From positions 244,817 to 308,816 of the forward strand of contig JAUJOR010000003.1 of assembly GCA_030447525.1 (NCBI GenBank): a stretch of DNA of 64,000 nt. Reading direction: 5' to 3'. Below the pieces are notes generated by a model. The model did not search any database, had not been told where the DNA came from, and saw only the letters and a program-made list of their open reading frames with translations. Of this stretch, positions 53,941 through 61,610 are shown piece after piece. The position numbers were made by a program, and so were the translations under genes. Every line of letters starts with the position of its first letter. The stretch's first letter is position 1. The stretch is from Chloroflexota bacterium (GTDB lineage: Bacteria; Chloroflexota; UBA11872; UBA12225).

Positions 53941-54762
53941 TCACCTGCCCAGGACGAGCGTCTCACCGATACCCAGGACACGGGGGGCGCTGCGCACCCC
54001 CTGGGCCACCAGGGCATCCAGGAAGAGCTGAGGCTCCACGGTGTTGTGGGGCATGACGCCATAGTGCATGGGGATGACGTTGGTGGCGCCAAGCTCCCCG
54101 GCCAGGCCGGCGGCCTCCTCGTGAGTCATGTTCCCCCCACGCCCGTTGATACAAACGCAGAGGAGGTCGACGCCACGGGTGGTCTCCGAGACCAACTGAG
54201 GATCGTGGAGGGTGTCGCCGGTGACGTAGACGCGGAAGGGGGTCGCCGACGGCGAGGCCGACCCTGAGGTGACGCCGACGTGGAAGACGAAGCCCACGGC
54301 GTCGCCGGAGTGGCTGGCGAAGACGACGTCGGCCAGGACATCCGTCGTCTGAGTCCCCGTCCCCCGTACAGGGATGGCCCGGTCGCCCACCTTAAGGGTC
54401 TCTATGCGACCGGGGGCGATGCCGAGGTGGCGCATCTTCTGCGCCCCTTCGGCGGCGGCGTAGAAGCGCGCCCCGGGCGACGCCCGGGCGATCTGGGGCA
54501 AGGACTCAGGATCGGTATGATCGCTGTGGGCGTGGGTGCATAGCACGGCGTCGGCGATCAAGGTCTCGGCCGCCACCGGGGTGGGGGCCAGGCGCTGGAA
54601 ACCGGCCCGGCCGCTAAAGCTGGACAGGTACGGGTCAACACACCACACGACGCCATCGGGACTACGGAAGGCGAAGCCCCCCTGGCCCAGCCAGCGCAGC
54701 GCCACCTGACCCGGTTGTGGCTCGTGTGGCACCAGCGCCTCAGGGAGTTGCAGCATCTCCAA
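53941..54762 (-). CDS. UlaG-like metallo-beta-lactamase-fold hydrolase
   Basis: 273 residues. The MBL metal motif is THAHSDHTD (HxHxDH), with further ligand regions VFASHSGDAVGF, VYVTGDTLHD (the bridging Asp) and VIPMHYGVMPHN. The N-terminal RWLGQGGFAFRSPDGVVWCVDPYLS is typical of the UlaG (L-ascorbate-6-phosphate lactonase) group, which also includes many phosphodiesterase-like members of unknown substrate. It is soluble and cytoplasmic. No ascorbate or sugar-phosphate gene adjoins it, so the substrate is open. Confidence 0.9.
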   Translation of the reverse strand: MEMLQLPEALVPHEPQPGQVALRWLGQGGFAFRSPDGVVWCVDPYLSSFSGRAGFQRLAPTPVAAETLIADAVLCTHAHSDHTDPESLPQIARASPGARFYAAAEGAQKMRHLGIAPGRIETLKVGDRAIPVRGTGTQTTDVLADVVFASHSGDAVGFVFHVGVTSGSASPSATPFRVYVTGDTLHDPQLVSETTRGVDLLCVCINGRGGNMTHEEAAGLAGELGATNVIPMHYGVMPHNTVEPQLFLDALVAQGVRSAPRVLGIGETLVLGR

Positions 54763-54773
54763 TCCCCTCTCCC

Positions 54774-54793
54774 CCCCTCTCTCAGGAGAGGGG
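54774..54793. repeat. Short perfect hairpin (CCCCTCTC / GAGAGGGG)
   Basis: Eight-base arms around TCAG, just upstream of the MBL gene and next to the palindromic repeat copy 2. Hairpins of this composition are frequent intergenic features in GC-rich genomes. On the plus strand it is followed by CTTCTTCC, a weak T-rich end. Confidence 0.5.
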
Positions 54794-54800
54794 CTTCTTC

Positions 54801-54884
54801 CTTAGCCTGGATTCCGCGCCCCAGATGGGCCGGAGTGCCCTTTGGGCGCCACGCGATCTGGGACGTGCGAAATCCAGACTTAGC
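54801..54884 (-). repeat. MITE-like palindromic repeat, copy 2 (opposite orientation)
   Basis: On the minus strand it reads CGCTAAGTCTGGATTTCGCA onward and ends GCGGAATCCAGGCTAAG, matching copy 1 at 53131-53214. Its ends pair with one another over about 25 bases with few mismatches. It lies between the MBL gene and the small HTH gene. Confidence 0.7.
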
Positions 54885-54888
54885 GGCG

Positions 54889-55113
54889 CTACACCCTGCG
54901 AGCGAGGAACCTGGCCCCGGTCTCGGACTTGGCCCATTCCTGTAGCGACTTGACGTCCCACAGCAGGCGCCCGTCCGGGTCGCGCTCAGCCTTGGGCAGC
55001 GTGCCATCGCCCTCCCACCAGCGGATGTTCGCCTCCGTTGCGCTCAGCGCCTGCATCAGGTCTGACAGCGTCACGGGTGGCAGGGACGTAGTTGATCCGT
55101 TCGACTGCGCCAT
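54889..55113 (-). CDS. Small MerR/excisionase-like HTH protein, 74 aa
   Basis: ATG 55113 has AAGGAG six bases upstream, supporting translation. The sequence TLSDLMQALSATEANIRWWEGDGTLPKAERDPDGRLLWDVKSLQEWAKS has the wing-and-helix pattern of MerR- or Xis-type DNA-binding domains (helix, W-E-x-x-G-x-L-P, R-x-x-G-R-x-x-x-x, DVKSLQEW). It has no effector domain. It could be a small regulator or a relic of a mobile element. A palindromic repeat follows its stop directly. Confidence 0.65.
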   Translation of the reverse strand: MAQSNGSTTSLPPVTLSDLMQALSATEANIRWWEGDGTLPKAERDPDGRLLWDVKSLQEWAKSETGARFLARRV

Positions 55114-55368
55114 GGTCTCTCCTTCTGACTTCGGTTACCCCACCTCGGCCTGCTGGAGGAGGCGGTTGATCTGGGGCACCAGGCCGGCCACGGCATCCTT
55201 TGGCCCTCTTCAAGTAGGAATCCTAACCACCGCCAGGAGCGACGGGCAAGACCGGGGCCGGTGACGCCCGGTTGCCTGCGTCACGCCTCGACCTATGCCC
55301 CCGCTGTAGCGGGTGGGGCCGGCGCGGTACCATGCGGGGGCATCCGGGACGGGGGAAGAAGGGGCGCT

Positions 55369-56334
55369 ATGGAATATCGGCGGTTCGGACGCACGGGCCT
55401 ACGCGTGTCGGTGATGGGACTGGGGAGCGGTGGCCCCAGCCAGCTCGGTCAGGGGAGCGGCGTGGCCGAGGCGGACGCCGCCCGCGTCGTGCGCCGGGCG
55501 CTCGACCTGGGGATCAACCTCATCGACACGGCGGCAGACTACCGAGAGAGCGAGGCCATCCTCGGCCGCGCCCTGCAGGGCGTCCCGCGCGAAAGCTACG
55601 TCCTGTGCACCAAGTTCAACCCGGTGCGCAACCGGAACAACCAGCGCTCCGGCGAGGAAGGCCTGAAGACCGAGGCGGAGATGGCCGAGTCCGTGGAGCG
55701 CAGCCTGAGCCGGTTGCAGACCGACCACGTTGATCTCTTGCAGCTCCACGGCGTGCCGCCGAATTGGTACGACGCGGTGCGCGACCGCTTCGTGCCGCAG
55801 GCGCAGCGCCTCCAGAGCCAGGGCAAGTTCCGCTTCCTGGGCCTGACCGAGACCTTCGCCAATGACGACCACCACGAGACCCTCACCCGCGGTCTGGCGG
55901 ACGACCTCTACGACGCCATGATGGTGGGCTACAACCTCCTGACGCCCATGCCCGAGGAGCACGTCCTCCCCGAAGCGCAGCGGCGGGACGTCGGTATCCT
56001 GGTCATGTGCGCCGTGCGCCGGGCCATCGCCCGTCCCGAGCAGCTCGAAACGCTGATCGCCAGTCTGAAGGCCGGGGGTGAGCTACCTCTGGATGCCCTG
56101 CCGGAGCAGGGACCGCTGGACTGGCTCGTCCACGACGCCATCCCCTCCGTGCCGGCCGCGGCCTATGCCTTCGCCGCCGGGCACCCGGGGGTGTCGTGCG
56201 TCCTGACCGGGACGGCCAACGTCCGGCACCTGGAAGACAACGTCGCCTCCATCCTGGGCCCCCCCCTCCCGGAGGCCGACCGCGAGCGCCTCGTGGAGCT
56301 GTTCGGCCCCATTCGGCGCAACCTGGGCAACTGA
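55369..56334 (+). CDS. Aldo/keto reductase
   Basis: 321 residues from ATG 55369, behind AAGGGG. The AKR barrel begins MEYRRFGRTGLRVSVMGLG. Catalytic residues are visible: Asp and Tyr in NLIDTAADYRESEAILGRAL, Lys in YVLCTKFNPV, and His in VDLLQLHGV. SFAKGHPGVS-like cofactor residues are replaced by FAAGHPGVSCVLTGTANVRHLEDN. It reduces aldehydes or ketones with NADPH; the Asp-Tyr-Lys-His tetrad appears complete. It stands alone, with no neighbour pointing to a substrate. Confidence 0.92.
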   Translation: MEYRRFGRTGLRVSVMGLGSGGPSQLGQGSGVAEADAARVVRRALDLGINLIDTAADYRESEAILGRALQGVPRESYVLCTKFNPVRNRNNQRSGEEGLKTEAEMAESVERSLSRLQTDHVDLLQLHGVPPNWYDAVRDRFVPQAQRLQSQGKFRFLGLTETFANDDHHETLTRGLADDLYDAMMVGYNLLTPMPEEHVLPEAQRRDVGILVMCAVRRAIARPEQLETLIASLKAGGELPLDALPEQGPLDWLVHDAIPSVPAAAYAFAAGHPGVSCVLTGTANVRHLEDNVASILGPPLPEADRERLVELFGPIRRNLGN

Positions 56335-56345
56335 AGGCTCCCCCG

Positions 56346-56385
56346 CTCGGCTCAGGGCCAGCGCTGAGCCGAGCAAAGGATCCGT
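56346..56385. repeat. Dispersed intergenic repeat, copy near 56.3 kb
   Basis: GCTCAGGGCCAGCGCTGAGC, then CGAGCAAAGGATCCGTC, matches the copy at 45527-45574 in order and most bases. It lies between the convergent aldo/keto reductase and clpP genes. Confidence 0.55.
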
Positions 56386-56442
56386 CGCTCCCGGAGCAGG
56401 AAGCGCCACCATCGTGGCAAACCAGCCACTAGACATGATGGG

Positions 56443-57135
56443 CTACAACTGGGGGTCGACGGCCGCCGCGACAGAGGCTTCGACGGACGCCTCGGCGACG
56501 TCGGCCGCCCGAGAGGCCGGGGTCTGCCCGGCGACCAGGTCGACCAGGCCATACTCCCGCGCTTCGGGGGCGCTCATCCAGTAGTCGCGGTTGAGGTCGC
56601 GGGTGATGCGCTCGAGGGATTGCCCGGTGTCGGCGGCGAGGAGCTCTTTGACACGGGCGTTGAGGCGGAGGAGCTCGCGGGCCTGGACGTCTACGTCCGC
56701 CCCCGTGCCCTGGATACCCCCGGACGCCTGGTGAATCATGACCCGGGAGCTGGGGAGGGCCGCCCGCTTCCCCTTGGCCCCGCCGGCGAGGATCACGGCC
56801 GCCATGCTGGCGGCCATCCCGACGCAGGTCGTCGCCACCTGGGGCCGGATGAGCTGCATCGTATCGTAGATGGCTAACCCGGCGTCGACCGCCCCGCCCG
56901 GACTGTTGATCAGGAGCTGGATGTCGCGCCCCGGATCTTCCTGCTCCAAGTGCAAGAGCTGGGCGACGACGAGGTTGGCGACGGCGCCGTCCACCATGGC
57001 CCCGAGGAAGACCACCCGGTTCTGGAGCAACGACGAGTAGACGTCCAGGACGCGCCCCCCCCGCCCCACCGGCTCCACTACCACCGGCACCCCCGCGGCA
57101 ACAGAGACCACCGCCCGGTGTTCCAGACGCCTCAT
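56443..57135 (-). CDS. clpP: ClpP, ATP-dependent Clp protease proteolytic subunit
   Basis: 230 residues from ATG 57135, chosen because AGGAGG lies six bases before it. The ClpP fold is clear: YSSLLQNRVVFLGAMVDGAVANLVVAQLLHLEQEDPGRDIQLLINSPGG, catalytic Ser in VGMAASMAAVIL, catalytic His in VMIHQASGGIQGTGADVDVQA, and catalytic Asp in LNRDYWMSAPEAREYGLVD. The 14-mer degrades proteins fed by ClpX, ClpA or ClpC. No ATPase partner or trigger factor gene adjoins, so this is probably a second, stand-alone ClpP. An Ala/Ser-rich tail ends the protein. Confidence 0.95.
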   Translation of the reverse strand: MRRLEHRAVVSVAAGVPVVVEPVGRGGRVLDVYSSLLQNRVVFLGAMVDGAVANLVVAQLLHLEQEDPGRDIQLLINSPGGAVDAGLAIYDTMQLIRPQVATTCVGMAASMAAVILAGGAKGKRAALPSSRVMIHQASGGIQGTGADVDVQARELLRLNARVKELLAADTGQSLERITRDLNRDYWMSAPEAREYGLVDLVAGQTPASRAADVAEASVEASVAAAVDPQL

Positions 57136-57304
57136 CGTTCCCCTCCTGTTCATCGTCTTGCTCACGTTCTCGCCGCCTTGATCACGTCCGTCTTGCCCAG
57201 ACTCTTACACGAGAGTAACATGGGTGACATGTAGGCTACCACCTCCATGGAAGCGTGGCAAGGGAACCGACGGGCGCCGGCGGCGTAGACTTATCCTGTC
57301 GCCT

Positions 57305-58774
57305 ATGCCTGATCTCTCGACGGCGTTCGGCCTGATTGCGGTGGTGCTGACCGTCTCCGGCCTGGCCTCGCCGCTGGTGGAGCGTGCCCCCCTTTCCTTC
57401 CCCATGATCTTCCTGGGGCTGGGGGTGCTGCTGGGCCCCCGCGGGGCCGGCGTGATCGACGTGGACGCCCACGACCGGACACTGGAGTCCATCGCCGTCT
57501 TCAACCTGGCCCTGGTGATGTTCCTGGATGCGGTCAAGCTCCGCTTCGACGAAGGGGCCCGGGCGTGGGTCATCCCTACCCTGGTCCTGGGACCGGGGAC
57601 GCTGCTGACGATAGCGCTCATTGCCGGGGCGGCCACCCTCCTGCTGGGGACGGCGCTGGTGCCGTCACTCCTCCTGGGGGCGATCCTGGCCTCGACCGAT
57701 CCCGTGGTCTTGCGGGACGTGGTGCGTGACCGGCGTATCCCCCGCCCCATCCGGGACGTCCTGAGCATCGAGGCCGGGACGAACGACGTCGTCATTCTGC
57801 CCATCGTCCTGGTGCTGATCGCCGTCGCCCAGGGCCAGGACCGGGGGGCCGGTGACTGGGCCGGCTTCCTTGTCCGCCTCTTCCTGGTGGGGCCGGCGGT
57901 GGGGTTCGCCATCGGCGGTCTGGGCTCGTGGCTGATTGGCGCCGTCGACGCCCGACTGACCATCCGCCGGGAGTACCAGGCCCTGTTCGGCGTCGGACTG
58001 GTGCTAGCTTCCTACGCCGCGGGGCAGGCGGTGGGTGGCGATGGCTTTCTGTCGGCGTTCGCCGCCGGGGTGGCGGTTGTCGTCCTGAATCGCGAGCTAT
58101 GCGGCTGCTTTTTCGAGTACGGAGAGGTCACGTCTGAGGTGGCCATGCTCCTGGCCTTCGTCCTGTTCGGCGCCGTCCTGTCCACGCTGGTGGACACCAT
58201 CGCCTTGGGACCGGCCTTGCTGTTCGCCGCCCTGGCCATCGGCTTAGCGCGACCGCTGGCCATCAGCCTGGTGCTGGCGCGGGTCTCTCTCAGCCCCCAG
58301 GCGCGGGCGTTCGTGGCTTGGTTCGGGCCCCGGGGCTTGAGCTCCCTGCTCCTGGCGCTCCTGGTGATCCTGGGGGACGTGCCGGACGCCGAGCGCCTCC
58401 TGGCCATCGTCGGGGTAGTGGTGATCGCCTCGGTGGTGGCGCACGGCGCCTCGGCCACGCCGGTGGCGGCCTGGTACGGCCGCAGCGTGGCGCGGGCGAC
58501 CCTGCCGGAGGAGCGCGCGGGCACGGCCTCCGGTCTCTTTGGGGGCCGGGCCGGGGCGAGCGATGGGGTGCCGCGGGTGACGCCACAGGAACTGGCCGGC
58601 CTGCTGGACACCCCCCATCCGCCCCTCGTCCTCGACGTCCGTACCCGCTCGCAGTACGAGAGCGACCCCACCCAGATACAGATACCCGGCAGCGTCCGCA
58701 TCCTTCCCGACGACATCGCCCAGTGGGGGACGGCGCAGCCTTTCCCTAGATCGGCGGTGGCATACTGCACCTGA
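57305..58774 (+). CDS. CPA1-type Na+/H+ antiporter fused to a rhodanese domain, ending at an in-frame TGA
   Basis: 489 residues from ATG 57305 to TGA 58772. About twelve membrane helices include TLESIAVFNLALVMFLDAVKL, ILASTDPVVLRDVVRDRRIPRPIRDVLSIEAGTNDVVILPIVLV (the conserved ND ion-site pair) and FVAWFGPRGLSSLLLALLVI. A cytoplasmic rhodanese domain starts near residue 430 (TPQELAGLLDTPHPPLVLDVRTRSQYE). It reaches the active-site strand AVAYCT and is cut by TGA. Beyond the TGA the same frame encodes the missing half, PSEATSARAARQLRSLGFDA then ALQGGFAAWRAALPV, to a real stop at 58946. The interruption may be selenocysteine or a nonsense mutation. Confidence 0.9.
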   Translation: MPDLSTAFGLIAVVLTVSGLASPLVERAPLSFPMIFLGLGVLLGPRGAGVIDVDAHDRTLESIAVFNLALVMFLDAVKLRFDEGARAWVIPTLVLGPGTLLTIALIAGAATLLLGTALVPSLLLGAILASTDPVVLRDVVRDRRIPRPIRDVLSIEAGTNDVVILPIVLVLIAVAQGQDRGAGDWAGFLVRLFLVGPAVGFAIGGLGSWLIGAVDARLTIRREYQALFGVGLVLASYAAGQAVGGDGFLSAFAAGVAVVVLNRELCGCFFEYGEVTSEVAMLLAFVLFGAVLSTLVDTIALGPALLFAALAIGLARPLAISLVLARVSLSPQARAFVAWFGPRGLSSLLLALLVILGDVPDAERLLAIVGVVVIASVVAHGASATPVAAWYGRSVARATLPEERAGTASGLFGGRAGASDGVPRVTPQELAGLLDTPHPPLVLDVRTRSQYESDPTQIQIPGSVRILPDDIAQWGTAQPFPRSAVAYCT

Positions 58775-58948
58775 CCGAGCGAGGCAACGAGCGCCCGTGC
58801 GGCGCGTCAGCTGCGCTCCCTAGGGTTTGACGCGGCTGCCCTCCAAGGGGGCTTCGCTGCCTGGCGTGCCGCCCTTCCGGTGGAGCCGGTATCGTCCCAA
58901 GCCTCAGGTCGAGTGTCTGAGGTGACCAGCCCTTCCCTCACCCCTTGA
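58775..58948 (+). other. Continuation of the rhodanese domain beyond the in-frame TGA
   Basis: 57 codons in the same frame as the antiporter gene. They complete a rhodanese domain: SEATSARAARQLRSLGFDA follows the active-site loop and GGFAAWRAALPVEPV is the usual end of such domains. GC-rich third codon positions continue unchanged. About 16 bases after the TGA the sequence GCGCC-CGTGC-GGCGC (58792-58806) can form a small hairpin, a position where bacterial SECIS elements lie. It is translated only if the TGA is read through. Confidence 0.6.
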
Positions 58949-59073
58949 CCTGCCCGGCTGCCGAGCGCGACGCCTACCCCACCGCAGACCCCACACCTGC
59001 GACACGCCATCTAGAGACCCCAGACCGGTGACCCGTGACCTGAGACAAAGGGTGAGACAAAGGGGAGGAACGT

Positions 59074-59907
59074 ATGACGGGGGGCCAACACGCCGGGACG
59101 GATGCGGCCACACGGGCGCACTTTACCGCCCGCGCTACCCAGTACTCCGGCGGGAGCGAGGCGTCCCTCCAGGCCATGCTGGAGCTGGCGTCGCCCCGGC
59201 CTGGGGAACGGGCGCTGGACGTGGCCACCGGCACAGGTCTGGTGCTCTTTGCCCTGGCCGGGCGGGTGGGCCCGGGGGGCCTGGCGGTGGGGGTTGACTT
59301 TACCCCGGCCATGCTGGCCGAAGCCGCCCGGCGCCCCAGCGCGCCCGGCGGGGCGGGCCCGGGCGGGGCGGGCCCGGGCCCGCAGCCTGGCGCCGCCCTG
59401 ATCGCCGCCCACGCCACGCAGCTCCCGTTCCGGCCGGGGAGCTTCGACGTGGTGACCTGCCGCTTCGCCGTGCACCACTTCTCCGATCCCGGCGCCGGCC
59501 TGGGGGCCATGGTCGAGGCGCTGCGCCCGGGGGGCCGGCTGGTGATCGCCGACTTCATCTGCCCGGAGGATCCCGCAGCCGCCGAGCTCCAGGACCGCCT
59601 GGAGCGCCTTCGCGGCCACGTCTACGTCCAGATCTTTACCCAGTCCCGCCTGCAGGAGATGCTGGCGGCTGCCGGCTGCCCGGTGAGGGCGGTGCGCCCC
59701 AGCGCGCGGGAGATGCGTCCGCAGGAGTGGCTGGCCAGCCCCAACGTGTCCCCGGAATCACGCGTCGCCCTGGCCGAGCTGATCAATGGCCTGACCGAGC
59801 ACGGGGGGACCGGCTCCCGGCAGGCCGGCCTGGAGGTGCGCCGGGTGGACGGCGAGGTGCGCCTGGTGCGGACAGACGCGGTGCTCCTGGGGATCAAGTC
59901 CGGCTGA
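59074..59907 (+). CDS. UbiE/COQ5-like SAM-dependent methyltransferase (3)
   Basis: 277 residues from ATG 59074. Motif I is ALDVATGTGLVLFALAGRVGPGGLAVGVDFTPAMLAEAARR. A Gly/Pro insertion (GGAGPGGAGPGPQPG), encoded by a short DNA repeat, follows. HATQLPFRPGSFDVVTCRFAVHHFSDPGAGLGAMVEALRPGGRLVIADFICPEDP completes the fold. The pattern matches the UbiE/MenG type, but the C-terminal half is divergent and no quinone genes adjoin, so the acceptor is unknown. Confidence 0.9.
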   Translation: MTGGQHAGTDAATRAHFTARATQYSGGSEASLQAMLELASPRPGERALDVATGTGLVLFALAGRVGPGGLAVGVDFTPAMLAEAARRPSAPGGAGPGGAGPGPQPGAALIAAHATQLPFRPGSFDVVTCRFAVHHFSDPGAGLGAMVEALRPGGRLVIADFICPEDPAAAELQDRLERLRGHVYVQIFTQSRLQEMLAAAGCPVRAVRPSAREMRPQEWLASPNVSPESRVALAELINGLTEHGGTGSRQAGLEVRRVDGEVRLVRTDAVLLGIKSG

Positions 59908-60021
59908 TACCGACCGACGCCTGTCGCTCCTTGTCAACACCGGCTGATGCCGGCTGGCACCGGCAGGGGGTTGACCGGCGTCCCGGCCGGGCTCCCGGGG
60001 ACACGGCGGCGCCCCCGGGCA

Positions 60022-60669
60022 TCAGTTCCGCCGCAGCTGTTGCTCCAGGCGATCCAGCACGGTATCGAGGTGGGCCAGGGTGTGCGCGCTGCGCCGCTTA
60101 CCGCGCTCTACCTCGGCCACCAGCCCGCGGGAGCAGTGCGCGGCGTGGGCCACGGCGGCCTGAGAGATGCCGAGCGCCTCGCGTCGGGCGCGGAGCGTCT
60201 CGCCGCTGACGGCCCCGTTGCTCGCCCCCGCTGGAGCGGCCCCGGCGCCGACGTGTGGCAACCAAGTAGATAGCTTCCACGCCGGCGACGACCGAGATAG
60301 GCGCCCGGGCAGTTCCCCTCCGGCCAGGCCCTGCCCCGGCAGGCTGCCAGGGACCCCGCCCGACGCCGGGGGCGTGCCGTTCGGGAGCTGCCCTTCCAGC
60401 CCCTCCAAGCGAGCGAGCGCCGCCTCCATGGCGTCTTGAATGGCCAGGAACACGTGGCGCAAGGCCACCACCTCTTGCCGTACGGTCGCCAGGGCGGCTT
60501 CCCCGGCCGCACCTCTCCCGTCCGGCCGGCCGGCCGCGTCCTCCCCGTCTCGGACCTCCCCGTTCCCGCCGGCCATGTCGCCCGAGCCGGCCATGTCGCC
60601 CGAGCCGGCCATGTCGCCCGCCGGCCGGGGGCCATTCCTGCCGGCGTCTCCTGGGTGGGACGCGCTCAT
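60022..60669 (-). CDS. XRE-type HTH protein with repetitive N-terminus
   Basis: 215 residues from ATG 60669. Residues 15-40 contain three GDMAGS-type hexapeptides encoded by 18-bp DNA repeats. A helical segment (AALATVRQEVVALRHVFLAIQDAMEAALARLEGLEGQL) probably forms a coiled coil. After a Gly/Pro linker the C-terminal 65 residues are a Cro/CI-type helix-turn-helix: LRARREALGISQAAVAHAAHCSRGLVAEVERGKRRSAHTLAHLDTVLDRLEQQL. It is likely a DNA-binding regulator of unknown target. An upstream extension of the frame has no family features and is excluded. Confidence 0.75.
   Translation of the reverse strand: MSASHPGDAGRNGPRPAGDMAGSGDMAGSGDMAGGNGEVRDGEDAAGRPDGRGAAGEAALATVRQEVVALRHVFLAIQDAMEAALARLEGLEGQLPNGTPPASGGVPGSLPGQGLAGGELPGRLSRSSPAWKLSTWLPHVGAGAAPAGASNGAVSGETLRARREALGISQAAVAHAAHCSRGLVAEVERGKRRSAHTLAHLDTVLDRLEQQLRRN
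60571..60620 (-). repeat. 18-bp tandem repeat in the XRE gene
   Basis: GGCCATGTCGCCCGAGCC (plus strand) at 60571-60588 and 60589-60606, with a partial third copy to about 60620. It encodes GDMAGS repeats in the N-terminal part of the protein. Confidence 0.85.
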
Positions 60670-60764
60670 CTCCCTGACCCTACTCCCCCCACCGCTCACC
60701 TCACCCCACCTGTACGTCAGGGCCGCGACACCAAGGCCGGGACGTAGCACCTCCTGACCCTCAC

Positions 60765-60790
60765 GGCCCCGCCGGGCGCCCGGCGGGGCC
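60765..60790. repeat. 26-bp perfect GC palindrome
   Basis: Arms of 13 bases (GGCCCCGCCGGGC and its complement) without a loop, in the 316-base gap between the GlsB-like gene and the XRE gene, both on the minus strand. It would make a very stable hairpin, perhaps blocking readthrough, though no T tract follows. Confidence 0.6.
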
Positions 60791-60840
60791 ATTATGGGGG
60801 AAGGGGAGCAGGGGTGCCTAGAGTTTCGGGAGCCAAATAG

Positions 60841-60870
60841 CCGGGCCCCCGGCACTTCCTGGGGGCCCGG
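60841..60870. repeat. GC-rich hairpin (10-base stem)
   Basis: CCGGGCCCCC and GGGGGCCCGG flank the loop GGCACTTCCT. It is 50 bases from the previous palindrome in the same gap. On the minus strand it lies about 115 bases after the GlsB-like stop and may act with the other hairpin as a terminator. Confidence 0.6.
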
Positions 60871-60985
60871 GGCGGACGTCAACACCTGGACGGGACGGCC
60901 CCGCCGGGGCTCCCTCAGTAGCAGGAGGTACGAGGCCGCAGCGTGGCGCCCGTTCCCGCCGCTACCGTGGAGGGTGTAGGCCCTG

Positions 60986-61354
60986 TCAGTAGGACCGGCC
61001 CAGCCGGCGACGCTCCGAGCTGGAGAGCGCCGGCCGGGCGACGACGCGGGCGAAGGTGATCAGAATAGCCGCCCCAACCACGGAGGCGACGAGGTGCAGG
61101 GGGTTGAACAGTCCGCCGACGGAGAGTCCCAGGAGCCCGGAGAAGATGGCCCCCCCGAGCCACGAGCCGACGATCCCCGTCAGGATCGTCCAGCCGGTAC
61201 CCAGGCGCGCCCCGGTGAGCCTTGACGCCGCCCAACCCGTAATCAGGCCCACGATGGCCCAGGGGATGAGCGAGAACAGGAACCCGGTGATGGTCAGGGC
61301 CATCCACAGGGTGACTACCAAGGCAATGACGCCGAGCGTAAGTGGGAGCACCAT
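60986..61354 (-). CDS. GlsB/YeaQ/YmgE-family membrane protein
   Basis: 122 residues from ATG 61354, with AAGGTGG upstream. ATG 61444, also with a GGAG site, would add a basic N-terminus. The family pattern is evident: IPWAIVGLITGWAASRLTGARLGTGWTILTGIVGSWLGGAIFSGLLGL, then GGLFNPLHLVASVVGAAILITFARVV. There is an additional N-terminal helix. Members are small stress-induced (general-stress, transglycosylase-associated) membrane proteins without a known reaction. Confidence 0.88.
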   Translation of the reverse strand: MVLPLTLGVIALVVTLWMALTITGFLFSLIPWAIVGLITGWAASRLTGARLGTGWTILTGIVGSWLGGAIFSGLLGLSVGGLFNPLHLVASVVGAAILITFARVVARPALSSSERRRLGRSY

Positions 61355-61610
61355 GCCGCCACCACCTTCCCCTATCCAACCACGCTGCCGGGCCACCCGT
61401 AGCGCCCGCTGCCGCACGCTCCCGCGCGAGTTGTACGTGTTCATTTTAAGCGCTCCATTGCCAACGTTTACAAGGCGTGCAGGGATCCTAGGAGTTGTTG
61501 GCTCGCCCGTCAACACCTCAGCAACGACGCCGGGGCGCCGCGCCGGCCCCTACTACCAGGTATACACCGCGATCTGGTGGTATCTTACGGCCCCGGCCGG
61601 GCAGACCGGG

